A stretch of DNA of 64,000 nt from Gorsachius magnificus (Eukaryota; Chordata; Aves; Pelecaniformes; Ardeidae), in assembly GCA_034008185.1 (NCBI GenBank), contig CM067081.1, positions 10,849,821 through 10,913,820 of the forward strand. The letters run 5' to 3'. Numbering within the stretch: position 1 is the first letter of the stretch; each line of letters begins with the position of its first letter. This document shows positions 22,550 to 36,200 of the stretch, piece by piece. Position numbers and translations under genes: made by a program. The notes under the pieces are model-generated. The model worked only from the letters and a program-made list of their open reading frames with translations, had not been told where the DNA came from and searched no databases.

Positions 22550-22949
22550 CATTGTGTTATGAAGCACTTTCACTCTGATGAAACTGAATACATTGATAGA
22601 AAAATGTTTCAATCTGTTTCTCTTTCCAATTAGTTCTACTTTCTAACCCTGTCCTCAGTGCTGCTCCTCATAAGCTTGAATTTCAAGGGAGATAATAGTA
22701 ATAAAACAGTGGGAATTTGTGGGGTCTTAAGACATACACGCATCCAGTCCAGTGAGCAGTCACACCACAGCCACAGGTGAAGCAACAGGTAACAGCCATG
22801 ACCAGGCAGTTTGCAAGGAAGGAGAACAAAGAGGAAGATGTACATGAAAGGCAAGAAGGCTTTTCACCTTTCTCATTTCAACCTCTGCCGCCCAAGGTAT
22901 TGGTTCACAAGGTTTGGGGTTACATTCACTCACTCTATTGGGTATTATG

Positions 22950-22996
22950 GTTTGTTGTTTTGGTTTTTTGGGTTTTTTTGTGTTTTTTTTTTTTCC
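22950..22996. repeat. T/G-rich low-complexity tract
   Basis: Runs of T interrupted by GG or GTG, ending in about 13 T. Confidence 0.85.
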
Positions 22997-23520
22997 AATT
23001 CTCGCTGAGATGTTCTTGCTGCGAATACAGTATTTTATTTGAATTATGCTATTACAAGACATGGTCCCAATGAGTGGTGATGAATCTTTGGCATCTAAGG
23101 ACAGACAGAAAGGCGGGGTTGTGTTGTTATTATTAAAGCACAAAATGCTGAGATTAAAAATTGTATAAATTTCATATACAGACTGTTTAAACTAAGAAAT
23201 GAAACATCAGAATGTGGTGTTTCACTGCAGCTTGCATGTCCTTTAAATCTGGTGATCAGCCATCCAAAATGCAAGCTGTCTGCAGGCTCTGCAGCCTTGT
23301 CTGGGTGCTTACAATAGGCAAGAGCTGTCGTCGCCCACAGCAGATACTGGAAGACAGCTTCAGTAATTTTGGCCAGTGGTGCAGGCTACACTGTCCCATT
23401 ACAGGACAAGCTGGTGGTGTTTGGCCTGCCACGATAACTCATGTCAGCAAGGACTGGACAAGTGAGTTTTGAGATCCTGTCCAAGAAATGAGGGACTAAA
23501 GTCATTGAAGGGGAACTTAA

Positions 23521-23545
23521 AAAACAAACAGACAAACAAACAAAT
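23521..23545. repeat. (AAAC)n short tandem repeat
   Basis: About five to six units of AAAC/CAAA with one CAGA variant. Confidence 0.85.
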
Positions 23546-26500
23546 CACTAAACCCCACTAGCCCCAAATAACTAAAGGAAGTGATTCACAGTCCTAGAGA
23601 TATTCCTCTTTGCTTTGAGCCAATTCTGGTAATATCTACCAGTTCAGTGAATCCTAAATAAAAATTTCCGAACAGTCCTGATCTTTGGAAACATAGTCAT
23701 CCTTCTTAAGTAATGATTTAGTTTATCACTGCATTCCAACCAAATTCTACCATGGGTAATTTTATTCTGTTGATCTAAATTTTGCAAGAATCTACTTTCT
23801 GGCTTACTTTTCTGCCCATTATTGCTGTCTCATTTCCAAGGTAGTTGCACATCAATAGTCTCAGATTGATCTCTGAATTTCTGTACAGCGTTGTCAGAGT
23901 CCAATGTCCTCTGGTCAAGTTCTTTTAGATTTTCTGCATGTGGAGAGGGTAAGGTGTAGTATCAAATTTAATAAATTAAATATGAGGTTTCTGATTTAAC
24001 AGTGATAAAAAATATATTGCATAACACAATACAAATGTGTTTGTACACTTAGCAAAATGTATAGCAATTGCAATATACAGTTCAATCACAATACCAATGT
24101 GTCCCATTACTGATCCCTGTAATATGCTCACTGTCATGACACTAGGTATCCTCAATTGCCAGAAATACGTGGCTTGAAGCCAGCTCAAGCCTGTTGCTCT
24201 TTGAAATTCTTTTGCTAGTTGTTTATTTTTTATACTCTGTGTGGCTTTGAGACACATATTCACTCTCCCTGTGCTGGTCTGGTTAACTCAAGCAGACTTT
24301 CACTCTCCTCTAATGAACTCAGGGAGAAATATTTACACTTCCAGTTGATCCGCTCAGCTTCTGATAGCTGTTTATCTAAAAGGCCAACCTCTGGTCCCCT
24401 TTATGTGTTGAGATAAAATTCAGATTCTTCGCAACAGCTGTGGTTGGTCACACCTTGAATTACTCCCCGAGCTTCATGTGCATATTGCCCCTACCCATCT
24501 CCTCTGAGCCTTCTTCCATTTTAGGGGTTTATTGGTCAGTCACAAGTGTCAGCATGGATCTGTTTAAAAGTACAACCCATTTTCGGGAAGCCAATATGTA
24601 ATAACATACTTCACACCCTGAAGACACTGAAAAGATTTTACCTTCATGAGCTGTGCTGGTGAACAGCACCAAAAAAAGGGAAAAAAAAAAATCAAAGGAG
24701 GAAAGAGATTATAGAAGAAAACCTTAATGTATTTAATATGGAATTATATTAAATCCAAACAGAATTATTTCATTATTACCAGCCTTTATTGGAATATTCT
24801 CTTGGTAACAGACTAATTTTTATGCAATTGCATATTAGATTTCAGGCTAGAAAGAAAATGCAGATTCTCTTGAATATATATATTCACCAATAATTGCTAC
24901 CTCGTGAAGAAAAGGGAAAAAAAAAAATCGATATAATTAAAATAGAATGTAATGAGTTTTGTAACTTCAGCGACTTTTGAAATATGAAACATTTAATGTG
25001 CCTGTAGGGACTGAATGAGAAATGACTTTTTGTTATGCTATCTCATAGCCCTTGAAGATTTAAGCCAAACAAGAGTTGTCAATCATTCTCTGCACAGTGC
25101 TCTCAAAGGTCAGCTGCAAGTACTGTGCTTTCCTCCTGACCCATCTCGACACTCGAAGTTGAGAGCAGTACTATGTTTATAAAACCTATGGCTTGCACTG
25201 CTATTTAAAGTAGCATTTTGGCTGAAGGAAGAGGGAGGGGAAGAAAAAGTGTCTGGTACAACTGTCCTGAGTGGATTAGAATAAGTGTATGTTCCTCTGT
25301 CTTGTATCTGCCCCACGTACTTCTAATTAGATTATTTCTGTCTTTCCAGCTCCTCCTCATAATAACCTTAGAGTCCTGATATCCTTTTGTTTCACTCTAT
25401 TGACTCCAAGCTTTATTTCTTATTGGGTATTTAAATGATTTTTTTTTTGCTTTTCCCAGATGAAAGGAGCACAATGTGACAAATGCTATCCAGAAAGACA
25501 AAAGAGGATGAATTTCCAACAAGGTTTCTCCTGCTGTTGTTATGTAATGCCCTTTTCCCAGCTATGAGTAAGGGCAAGTAGATTTTGGAGGCTTCAGCTA
25601 GTCAGCAAGGACACAGGGCTCTCAACATGGCATATTCCACTGCAGATATGGTGAATGTTACCAGCCAGAGGTACCTTGTATTTCATAGCAGATTATTGCC
25701 AATTTAAAAGTGGTTACTGGATTATCCTCCAGAGGATGCTATCAGCATCACAGATGCAGAAGACAACACACATCCATGTGGCATGGCAACTATGCAGAGT
25801 GGCAGACAGTCCCAAGACCTGCAAGTGTGCTGGGCTTCGGTGAACCTGGGAGCATCTTTGCTATGTCCCAGACATTATATGTAATGCCAGGAGCTGACCC
25901 TCTGAATGTTACAGTGGGAAACCTCTGGTTTTATTTTGGTCTCTGAGGCCAGTTTGACTGACCCTTGTGATTTTAGATAGAACTGGCTGGATACAAAGGA
26001 AACATTAACCTTTTGAAAAAAAACCCTGAAATTAATAACATTAAATCAGAAACTTGCCTGAGTATACTGACATGGTGTTAAGTGGAACAAAATGAATTTA
26101 AAATTCCATTTATCATCCCATTCCTTCTCCTCCCCCTAGAAAAGAAAAAGTTTAAAGAGAACAAAAATAAAATAAAATAAAAAAACCTTTTTAAAGAATC
26201 TGCTTAGATACTTAGGCTCAGAACCTTCTCTATGTTTTACACAGAGGAAGCAAAAGAGAGATACTGAAAAAGAAAAGAAAAAAGAAAAACACCCAAGGCT
26301 CTTTCCGTCCACCTCATCAAACACAGGGAAAAGGGAGACAGGTGCCTATCTACTCTATTAGTACACATTTCAACATGACTAAATACAGGAGTGCTGCTGG
26401 CAAGATGGCATCTAGGCAAATTGCCCAACAGATGGTACAACCTATTAGTGAAGAAACTTTCTAAAGGGTAACAAACTGCAGCAGGAAATGCTTTTTATAT

Positions 26501-28621
26501 TTCAAGGCAGGCGCTCTGCAGGGAGGTGGAACCCTCTGAAATATCTGAGTCCAATTTTAACCCTCAGATGTACCTGAAAGTATAAGAAGTGCCAACCTCT
26601 GTTCTCCAGAGGTGCAAAGGGCTCTTCAAGATGTGGTGCTCAGGGTTTTTAGGTATATTTGAGGTGAAATAGGTATAAGTCAACACAGCCGTGATGTAGA
26701 TGATTAGGGAAAAAACCTGCTGAGAATTTGTTGTTCTTCTGCTTTTGTTGTTTTCTTCAGAAGGGGTGAATCTGCTTCCCTTTCTCATGGAAAAAAAAAA
26801 AAAACAAATAAAGAAAAGAAAAAGACAAGAGAAAATTAAATTCTGGATAGGATTCTCAGCTGTAAACCTTGTTAGCCAGAGAAATTCCACTGAGATTAAT
26901 AAAACTGTGTTGATTTCTGCCAGCTGAAACCTCTTTCCACTCAAAACTGAATAAAAAAATAAAAAGAAAGACAGAAAAAATTGCTTATTCAGTATTGTTT
27001 TTCTTCTTATAAAAGTGTTTGGGTTATACTTACAAGAGCCACCAGAATGTTGGCCTCTAATTAGCCTCATTCACTTCATACAGTAACTATAGGTACAAAA
27101 AAATCTTAGTAGTAGCCTCCTCCCATTTTTCTCTCCTCTAACCATTATATAGAAGGCATAGCCGAGAGTTTGAATTCACTGGGCCAAAAAAAGCATCACT
27201 TCTTTGTGAAAATGAATGTTTACACTGTAAAATGAGTGAAAGAATCTGCCAGCCCTGAGTACACTAGTATTGTAGCCAGCCAAACCTAACAATGCACCAA
27301 AAAAAGTACTGAATACAAGGAATAGAGCTCAAGTCACAATGTAATATTATAATATAAGCAATAGCAGTCTGGCACAAAGTGTTTTATTGCTGTTGGCAAA
27401 GGGTTCTTTTTAAGTATGTGTGCTTGTTCGTCCAAATGAAAAACAAAAATTCAGTGCATGAGAAATCATAGTTGCTTCGTTTATTCTCTGGTTATACACT
27501 TGGAAAGTGAGACATTGCTCTGTTACTGACTCGAACAGTCTACTCTCAAATCTTTTCCTTAGGAAAGTGGTCATTATTCACCACACTATTCTCACTGAAG
27601 CAAATTCTGTTCCGAGCAACATCCAAGTAGGATAAAGCAGAAGTAGGTTTTCAAAGTCTATATATCTCAGTTTTGTTCCACTGACTTCAGTGTTGCCTCT
27701 TATGAGCTTGACCTATGATTTGCACGTGTTTAATTTAAAGTGTGATATATATATATACACAAATCATGCAAACTCTGATTTTATATGTGTTTATATAATA
27801 TGTGCGTAATGAATACCTGCCAGCAAACTTGTATTAACCCTCATGAATGGCTCTGACTCTCCTCTCACTCATTGAAGTTTACAGCAGTTGCTCTACTGGG
27901 CTAGATGCTCATCTGAGGTACCTCATCTGATAGCTGTTAAAGTATCACCAGATGAAACTCTAGCCCTTTGCTTTCAGTGAGCATGAGCCCAATTTCCATC
28001 AGCAGAGGTGAGGACATGAAGGACAAACCCCCCAAATTGCTACACATGGACTGAATGAAATGTTCTTCTAGTTCCTTTGCCATCCTAGGCTATAAAGGTA
28101 TTTACTCCCTTGTCTGAGGTGCATCTGGATTTCTCTCAGAAGCAAGAAGTATTTGTGTTGCAGGAAAATTCTGGCAGCAGTTTATATACACGCATATATT
28201 CTGCTTTAACATTCAGGGCATCAGAGAGAGGCTGAGAAACATAACAATTTACATTGGGGTTTTGCTACCATTTAAATGTGAATATTTCCTTCTAGAATAT
28301 CAGAACGTTATGTTGTACAGCTCAGCAAACATCACATTCTTAATCCAAAGCCCATGGAAATCTATGGAGAAACTTCCACTAAACTCAACAAGTCTTGGAC
28401 CTGTCATTCTGTCCAAGCTAAAAAGAAACAACTTGGCAATCATGCTCAGATATAGTTTGCTGTAAAAAAATTGAGTCTCTGGCCTTGCAGTATATGGATT
28501 CGAGGATACAGTTATCACCTTATTAGACTGAGGTGATAGCTTGATGTTATCAATAGAATAGCTAAAACACAAGGTTGTTTTTTTTTAGTTCTACAATTAA
28601 GTTGATCATTCAGGTAGCATT

Positions 28622-28663
28622 TAACTTGTGGAAAGGTATGTTCTTGTGTAACTTGTGGAAAGG
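28622..28663. repeat. 15-bp direct repeat, 27-bp period
   Basis: 'taacttgtggaaagg' occurs at 28622-28636 and again at 28649-28663 without mismatch. Confidence 0.95.
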
Positions 28664-29809
28664 CTCATCTGCAGGGTGTCAGGGTTCAGAAACATTCCTG
28701 ACCTTATCCTAACGCAGTAAAAGCAATGTATAAGACCACCAGCACCACAGAGGAGTTCACTGTAAATTCAGACAGTAAAGAATGGCGGCATTAATGCTTG
28801 CTTGAGCAAAACACAGGTTCTGTTTCCACTCCTTCATTCTGCTTGCACCCTCTTAGAGCAATGCATTGGCTGAGTTTTACCAGACAAATGCCACAGCTCC
28901 TCTCCTCCCATTCTACAAGGCTCAAAGAGGAACTATATGCCATACAATCTATTCATTATTTTAGAGAGGAAGGCAAATAACAATAGCCATAAATAAAGAA
29001 CAAAATCAATAGCAAAAAATCAAATAAAAACAAAACAAAAAAAGCAAGAATGAAGCCTTTGGAAATAAGAAAGAGACTGGATCACTGCTAGTGAGAGCAG
29101 TTTGTGAGACATCCAAGGAGAGGTTAATTCAGGATTGTGGTTGATATTTCATGTCAGTTCTGACAGTAACAACAATTGTTCCTGTACATGTTGACACCTG
29201 AAGATGAGTGGCTAAAAGGGAGACATTTTCTAGACTCAGTTCAGAAAGCACCATTACTTAAGTCAGTTGAGACAAGTGACTAGCGCTTAATTCAGTAATT
29301 TCGAACATGAGCTACGTTAAGCATTCAACAAATTGATTCCCATTTTTTTTCTTCCTGACACCTAATATTCAAAGCCATCTGGCCAAGTCATAATCCAGTT
29401 TTGTTTGATTTGACAGATCGATGAGTGAACATTACACAACAAGAGGTATACAAACTAACAAACATGCTCAAAGGCATGTTTTTTAATTTTCTTGGAACAA
29501 AGCACAGAAATTTATAAGCCAGTCTGAAGCAATTTACTCCCACAGACCTCTATATCTACAGTTTGGTAAACACCTTTATTATTATTCCTGATTTGTTTTA
29601 CACTAGCATTCAACCGGATGAAAGACAAATCCAGACACTCACAGGAAAATGCAATATCTACTCCCAAATTTTAGTCAGATCCATTCTTTCATCCATGCTC
29701 TTCAGAATATTTTTGTGCAATTATTCTTCTATTTCTAGATGGCTTCTGTGGCCAAAGTACTATTTGTAAAGCGCATTAATCACGTATAGAGAGTGGACAT
29801 CAGACTTGA

Positions 29810-29918
29810 GACATAAAACCAAGGTTCTGCCATTTATGGTCACTAGAGACACATGGCAGCTCTTTAAGACATGACATAAACCCAAGGCCTTGCCATTTGC
29901 TGTCAGTAAAGAAGCACA
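29810..29918. repeat. Diverged tandem duplication, 63-bp period
   Basis: The segment starting 'gacataaaaccaaggttctg' at 29810 recurs at 29873 as 'gacataaacccaaggccttg'. Similarity continues for about 45 bases in each. The 63-bp period keeps a minus-strand frame (29760-30050) intact, giving a 21-residue peptide repeat (TANGKALGLC and TINGRTLVLC). There is no sign of a real protein. Confidence 0.85.
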
Positions 29919-32900
29919 GCTTGATGATGAAGGAAAGACTGTGGATGGCAACTCATTAATTTTGAGCTGAATAATTGCATTCTGCTTCTCTACTGTCCTT
30001 CTAGATACATTCCCCTTCATAGATTGTTCTCTTTTGTGACAATGCTCCAAAATATCATAGGAGCAGGTTGCCTGATTGCACTGTCATTCACTCTGTTGGA
30101 TTTTCTGGGCTCAATTTTGAAGAGGCAATTTGGGGTAGAGGTGCGCAAGAAAGATATTTATCGGCATATTGGATCACATAGATAAGCAAGCAGAGCAAGA
30201 AGTTTAAACAGTGCTGGCACTATGCATAGTCTTCTAAGTTTAGCCCCAAAACCAAATGTAATGCCTCTGACGACACCACTGCTTAATGATTTTCTCCCAT
30301 ATGAAGTGACTCTGCTGATTAAGTCTGTGACCATGCTTTACTTCGTGAATTTTTGGTTCATTGTGTATGGCACACCTCCATGTCATTCATAGGGTGATTC
30401 AAATCATCTACCTGCCATGACTGTGCCTAAACTCATGTGTTTGACATGCTGTAACTCAACTCTGGCCTACAAATCTACACTTTTTCTGCAGAAACACGGA
30501 ATGGTTAAGATAGGTCTGAGTTTCAGCCTTATAGGAAGTCAGAAAGTGGATGATGCATGTGCCCTGGCCCAGGAAGCAGCAAGCTCTCCATGCTCAGATG
30601 GCAAAGGTATAGCCCAGGCACTCAAAGGTGGCAATGGCTTCTTTCATCTCTCATTGCCAGGGACTACCATAGGGGATCCCCCCCCACTTAATCACCTGTG
30701 TTTGCCAACTGACACTTCCAGGAGGGGAGCAAAATGGTTTGGGGTGCTGCTTTCTCTGTTGGCAGCAGATGACCTACATCTCATTCTCTACACTGTTTAA
30801 CAGGCAGGCAATGCAGTGTTTTCTAGGGCCTGGGTGCAACATGGTTCTGGGCAACAAAGAGTCACTGAAAGTTTAATCCAGCTGAAGCCACTGTGATATT
30901 GGTTAAAAGAAACAACCCAAGAGATCAGTGAGTACAGCATTTTGCAGCCACTGCAGAGGGGACCTGGGCAATCTTTAGGAAAGAGATGTGTGGGTGATCT
31001 ACTCCAACTGCTCCCAGAACTCTGAAAATTAGTTCTGCTATTAATGTCAAATAATCCAAATATGGAGCAAAAATAGCTCAGATTTTGCTGGAGACATTTC
31101 CAAGAAGTTTATTTGTAGTTGAGTTTGTTATGACAGGTATCTATTTTTTGCTTATGCCCAGAGGAAAAAGAGATGAGTGAATTTTTAAGTCTGCAGAAAT
31201 GAATAAACACATCAAATTAAGAAACTATTTCTCAAGTTCTGTCAAAAATATTTGTCCTCATAGCTGCATTGTTAAAGAACCATTGCCTTACACCCATGGG
31301 GTGGCAGAGTTCCAGTGGCTCTAGAAGTTTAATAAAGTTTGCAATAGATGTATGATGGGAGAGATATATGCATGTATGCACACAAGACTAGTTTTGTATT
31401 GATTGGATTATTGGATTGTTGGAACAAAGGTGTCAGGATAATAATATGTCCACACAGACGTATATGCTGGCACAGACATATATACATGTCTCAAACTGGT
31501 TTCACTAAACCAATCCAGCCCTTCCTGTGCAAAATTAGCCCTCTCTGTATTATAGAGAGGTTTGAGTTGTTTCAGTCTGGAAGGAGTCCAGAGGAAAGGG
31601 ACATCTGAGTAAAACTACAGCAAAAATACAAGGATTATTTAGCAATGCAAAGAGTTTGAAACAGTTTCTTAATATTAATTTTCTAACAGCTACCAAGGTA
31701 GGTTTTAATGCAAAGGTGAGACGTAAAATATTATTGCTATAAAACATATGAATTTTAAATAGGGTGGAAAATTAACAGCTCATTTAATGTCTAATAATAC
31801 TGAAAGAAAGAGTTACTCGTCTCCTCTGGGAGCGTATCTTTGACCAAAGTTACTGCCTTGTGCAGACAACACAACCTAGTATTAAAGATCTGTCCTCTGC
31901 CTGGTGTTTTATGGATGGGGAACAGCCACACAGGGAATTCCAACAGGGAATCACTTGACCTGGGCACACAGAATGATGTTTCCTTAAAAAATTCTGAAAA
32001 GAAGGAGCAGATATACTGCCTCTATTACAATTGTACCCACCATTCAGCATGAATAACTGACCCCCCTATAACCTGGATATGTAAAGGTCTACAGGAGAGT
32101 TAAGTAACTGCTGTAACGCAGAGGGTGGGTTGAGTCTTGTAGGAAATAACAGCAAACTTATAAAATTACATTTAATCACTATCAGCTATTCTTCAGTGCA
32201 TGAAAAAACGCTCCCAGGTTACATCTAGTCAGGAAATCACATCATCATGTTATTCACAGGAGTCTGAAAATATGAAAAACTCTCATCAGTGATCCTAATT
32301 ATTCCTACAGGAACTAAAGGTCAATTACTAAGTAGAAAGTGTTGATAAAAGAAGCATTAGTTTCTGACAGAACACACTTTACTGGCATTCGGCAGATAAT
32401 GGACAACTACTTACACTCCACTGCAATACTTTGGTATAAATAAAATCTTTCTCTTAAGATTAATAAAGGGAATCTTTCATTTCTATGGTGGGTTTCATCC
32501 TGAAGCTTCCCAGTGTGTTTTACGTATTCTTCTACTGGATTTAGAAATTATAGATCTGGTCCAATGACCTCTGAGGGATATTTTATCTGTGGTCACCAAA
32601 TTAGTCCTTATTGCAGGAGTTAATAAATAAACTGGTGGCACAACTGTATCTCCGTAAAGGAATGCAGAACTCCTTGTAAAGGCTCTTACAGCAACATCAT
32701 CCAGTGCCAGAAGATAAGAAATTAAAAAAATTGTCTTGCATTGAAGTTATCAGTGGTATATATTTAAAGTAGGCAAAATATTACTACAGCAGCGGGGATG
32801 CACGCCTGACAACTGTCTTTATAAAGAATGGACCAAATGACTTCTCCAGTCACAAAGAGCTGTTGTCCTCCATGAGGAAACACCACAGTCTTCTCAATAC

Positions 32901-33135
32901 CATTTCAGCTTGGATTAACTTGGGTTCTGGGATCAGTTTTATCACAGTTAAGTAAGCAAATATCATTTACTCCTTGGTTGTTTCTCAGATTTAGTGGTCA
33001 AGGCACTGGAATCCATGGCTGTCATCCCTAAAAGATTGTTACGTTTCATTAACCCACCACCTAAGCACATCAGGCCATCTGGAACCCTGAAATCAGAAAT
33101 CTTTCATTCTAAGTCCCTTTTACAGTTAAATAAGA

Positions 33136-33203
33136 GGGGTTGGACTAGATGATCTCTAGGGGTCCCTTCCAACCCAAAACATTCTATGATTCTATGATTC
33201 TAT
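33136..33203 (+). mobile_element. CR1 3' tip, 68 bp
   Basis: A very short, strongly 5'-truncated CR1 insertion: 'ggggttggactagatgatct', 'ctaggggtcccttccaaccc', then three terminal octamer-like units. It is nearly identical to the 3' end at 10955-11022. 'ataaga' occurs just before it (33130-33135) and across its end (33202-33207), which could be a short duplication or microhomology used at insertion. Confidence 0.95.
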
Positions 33204-36200
33204 AAGATGGGTGTGATCAGAGCATATCCAATCATCTGGGTGGTTTTCAAGTAATTTTAATATGCTGGCAAAGCCACTGGTCTCAGAAATGAGACAGGTA
33301 CATTCTAAGACCTGTCAGGCAGAAGGATTTTAGAATTATCAACCTCATCATCAAGGAGAAAACTCCTGTTCCTGTGGTATGGGGTTTCTAAGTAAGTATC
33401 TCCGTCTTGTTAGAGTCCTTCCTGCAGGCAGCAATGAAAGATTTGGGGATCAATCAAACTAGATGCAACAGGTACCTGATCCTCTAATCTAGTTGTTGAG
33501 TTGCTCAGCTGGGAAAGTCCTTGTCCTGCCTTTATTTCACATCAAAACTGTAAGCAAGGAGAGGATGTGACTATTGGGAACTGTGGAAAACAAGGTCTTG
33601 TAAGGGAAATCAGCTGGATTATGCAAACTGTGCATTAGGTTCTTCCCAAATACACATTTTCCTGTTCTTATTTTTAAAGAAATTAGCTTTCCTCTTTTAA
33701 TCTAGGAACTCTTCTCAGTCTGCTAGGTTTTTCTCTCACAAGGTTTTCCAGTAAAAACAGTCAGCTAGAGTACTGCTGACTTTAGGTGTTGTCACAGCTG
33801 CCAAGACAAGTACTCTGAAGCTACTAATGCCATTCAGTTCAGCTCAACAGAATCATCATACCATTGCTAGGTACCCGTCATATTAAAACAGAATATTTTC
33901 ATAAAAATGGATATATGAGTCACTAAAGAAATCTATTTTTAGATCTTTTTCTTCCATAGCTAGTATCAGGACAACAGTCATGCTATGCTACACTTAAATA
34001 TCACAAAATTCACTTGTATTTTTGAAAACCATGTAATATTAATGGCCACATATGCATGCACATGAATCTCACAGAGAATACAACATCTGAAGAGCATAAA
34101 TGTTGATGATTCTTTCAAGAGCAGGACCTGAATCCCTTCAGGCTGACTTTTTATTCCCTTACTGTGAGAAGAGATAACCTGCAGATTGAAGAGCTTTTAC
34201 ATGGATTGGGAAAGAGAGAAGCAGGTCCCAGCAGGAATTTGTGATGAGTTGGCTCGGGTGACCTAACCCCAGCCCCTGAGTAACCTTCGTCTCTCATCTA
34301 GTTTTAATTTTCATCTTTTTGCTGATAACCCTGTACGCACGCTCCATTTCAGACGCCTGTCTTTCCTTCTCACACCTCTTAGTAACATTTCCTTTCATGT
34401 ATCTCAGCATCATTCCATTTTTAACACAGAGAAAAAAGTTTATAGTCTTCTCCTATCATTCTCTATTTTAGCTAATGGCTTTTATCTACACTAGTAAACC
34501 AGCAAATTCAGCTCTCTTCACGAATCCAAATTATTACCAGATTTCTTACCTTTCTCTAACATAGTTTGTAGCTTCTTTCTTTCTTGCTAATGCAATTGTT
34601 TTTCCAAGCTGTGAGCTGTACCATCTCCCTCAATAACCATTACAACCTCAACTTGGTCCTCTAAAGACTGAAACCGAGTCTCCATCTCTGTCCACAATTC
34701 CTTGTTGCAGGCAACTCCCTGGCTGCACATTTTAGCACACGGTCTTTAATGTGTGCAGGCCATAACCCTATATATATAAAATGAAATATTTCCCTCCTAT
34801 TAAATATTGAGTGAGGGCGAAATTATTTGAGAACACTGACCATTAAAATAAGGATAAACTTGAGGATGGTTTAGAGATTTTCTCTTAATGGATGTGCCTT
34901 ATCCCTTGTTTCGAAAACTTAAGATGTCATATGGGGATCTATCATTCATTGCTTTGGGAAGAAGAGGAAGCGCATTAGACATTGGAGAAAGTTTAAAATG
35001 AAATTAAAACTCTGGTTTCAGAAAGATCTTAAATCCAATTTACTGTAACCTTGTACAGAAACTGCAAGAAATATTGACAGATGCAGACAGTTCAGCATTC
35101 TTCTCATCCTTCCAAGGTTAGCACGTAAAAGCCAAGGCACTCTGAATGGGAGCATCAGTGGGTATAAATCAGTGTCATGCCTTGGGCCAATGTGAAACCC
35201 GGCCGTGTTTCCTCAGTATTGCCCCTGTAGATGTGGCCTTTGGGTCTGTGATTGTTCTGAATTGGCAGACAAAAGCAGATATTGGGAGGACTGAATTGTG
35301 TGATGGATTTAGGTTTCTCTGTAGAGAATGGGAGATTTGTTTTTTCCTTTTTGCAAGTTGAGAAACATTACTGCATATTTTTTCTTCTTTTTCCATCTGT
35401 CATGGAATTGAAAACAGTTTGCCAGGGACTGGTTCTGGTGCTATGCAGCCCTGTGAATTCAGAGACATTTAATAGATATTTGAGCCTGAGATGGAGTGAC
35501 TACGCAAGAGTGTGCCAAACAGCCACTTTCTGCGTTGAACAGCACCACACCATTGCTCCTGCATGAGAATGCCATATCACTGATGGTCATGACAGCTCAG
35601 ATAAGCCCCTGATGAGATAGTTTCTACTTGTTGTGGAAAGCAGGCTGGCCCAGGAGACCCTGTGAGAGCCAAGTTGCAAGCAACAGCTTGAACCACTGCT
35701 GGCCTGGACAGTACTAACTTGCCATAACAGATGACAGTCTGCATCTGCTTTTGCTGTGAAACAACAGCTCCGACTGAGCTAGGAACTCATCAAGAAATTA
35801 AAATTTCTATCCAGAACTTGACTTTTGACATTCCCATGGAGGCCTGCAGAAGTTCAGGACTTCTAATGAATCTGAATTCATACAAACTCACTTCTGAGGG
35901 GCTGGAGGAGTTAGCAGTTAAGGACACCATCCACCCGGAACATGTTCTATCTCCTGTCACAGCTCTTATTTGGTATCGGACATTGTATATGATTAATACA
36001 CTCAAAACCATATTTATGAAAGGAAAACCAAAATCATCCTGTAAAGGGCAGTTCCTATGGGTCAGTAGGGACCCTTGACCTTCAAGCATCTGTGGTTCTC
36101 AGCGTCTTTGCTGGAGAATCTGGATGCCAAATCTGACTAAGATACAGAAAGACCAGGAGAAGTAGTCCAAAGGAAAAGAAATGCAAATAAGGACAATCTG

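Larger units (their letters stand above)
22550..33135. other. Long non-coding stretch
   Basis: No gene or dispersed repeat was recognised over more than 10 kb. It holds T/G-rich and A-rich low-complexity stretches, and short tandem duplications at 28622-28663 and 29810-29918. The longest frame is 26564-27070 (minus, 168 codons). Its hydrophobic phenylalanine-rich parts come from A-rich tracts, so it is not credible as a protein. Confidence 0.55.

Noticed and set aside
26564..27070. 168-codon open frame on the minus strand
   Set aside because: Its phenylalanine-rich stretches are A-rich tracts read in reverse; there is no domain and no splice or start context. The length is within chance for 64 kb of AT-rich sequence.
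30417..30800. 127-codon open frame on the plus strand
   Set aside because: No recognisable domain and an ordinary non-coding context.
31555..31610. CR1-like phrase 'gagttgtttcagtctggaag'
   Set aside because: Only about 20 bases resemble the CR1 'cttgttcagcctggagaaga' stretch, and the flanks do not match.
35731..36078. 115-codon open frame on the plus strand
   Set aside because: No family resemblance, overlapped by a minus frame of similar length, no supporting splice sites.
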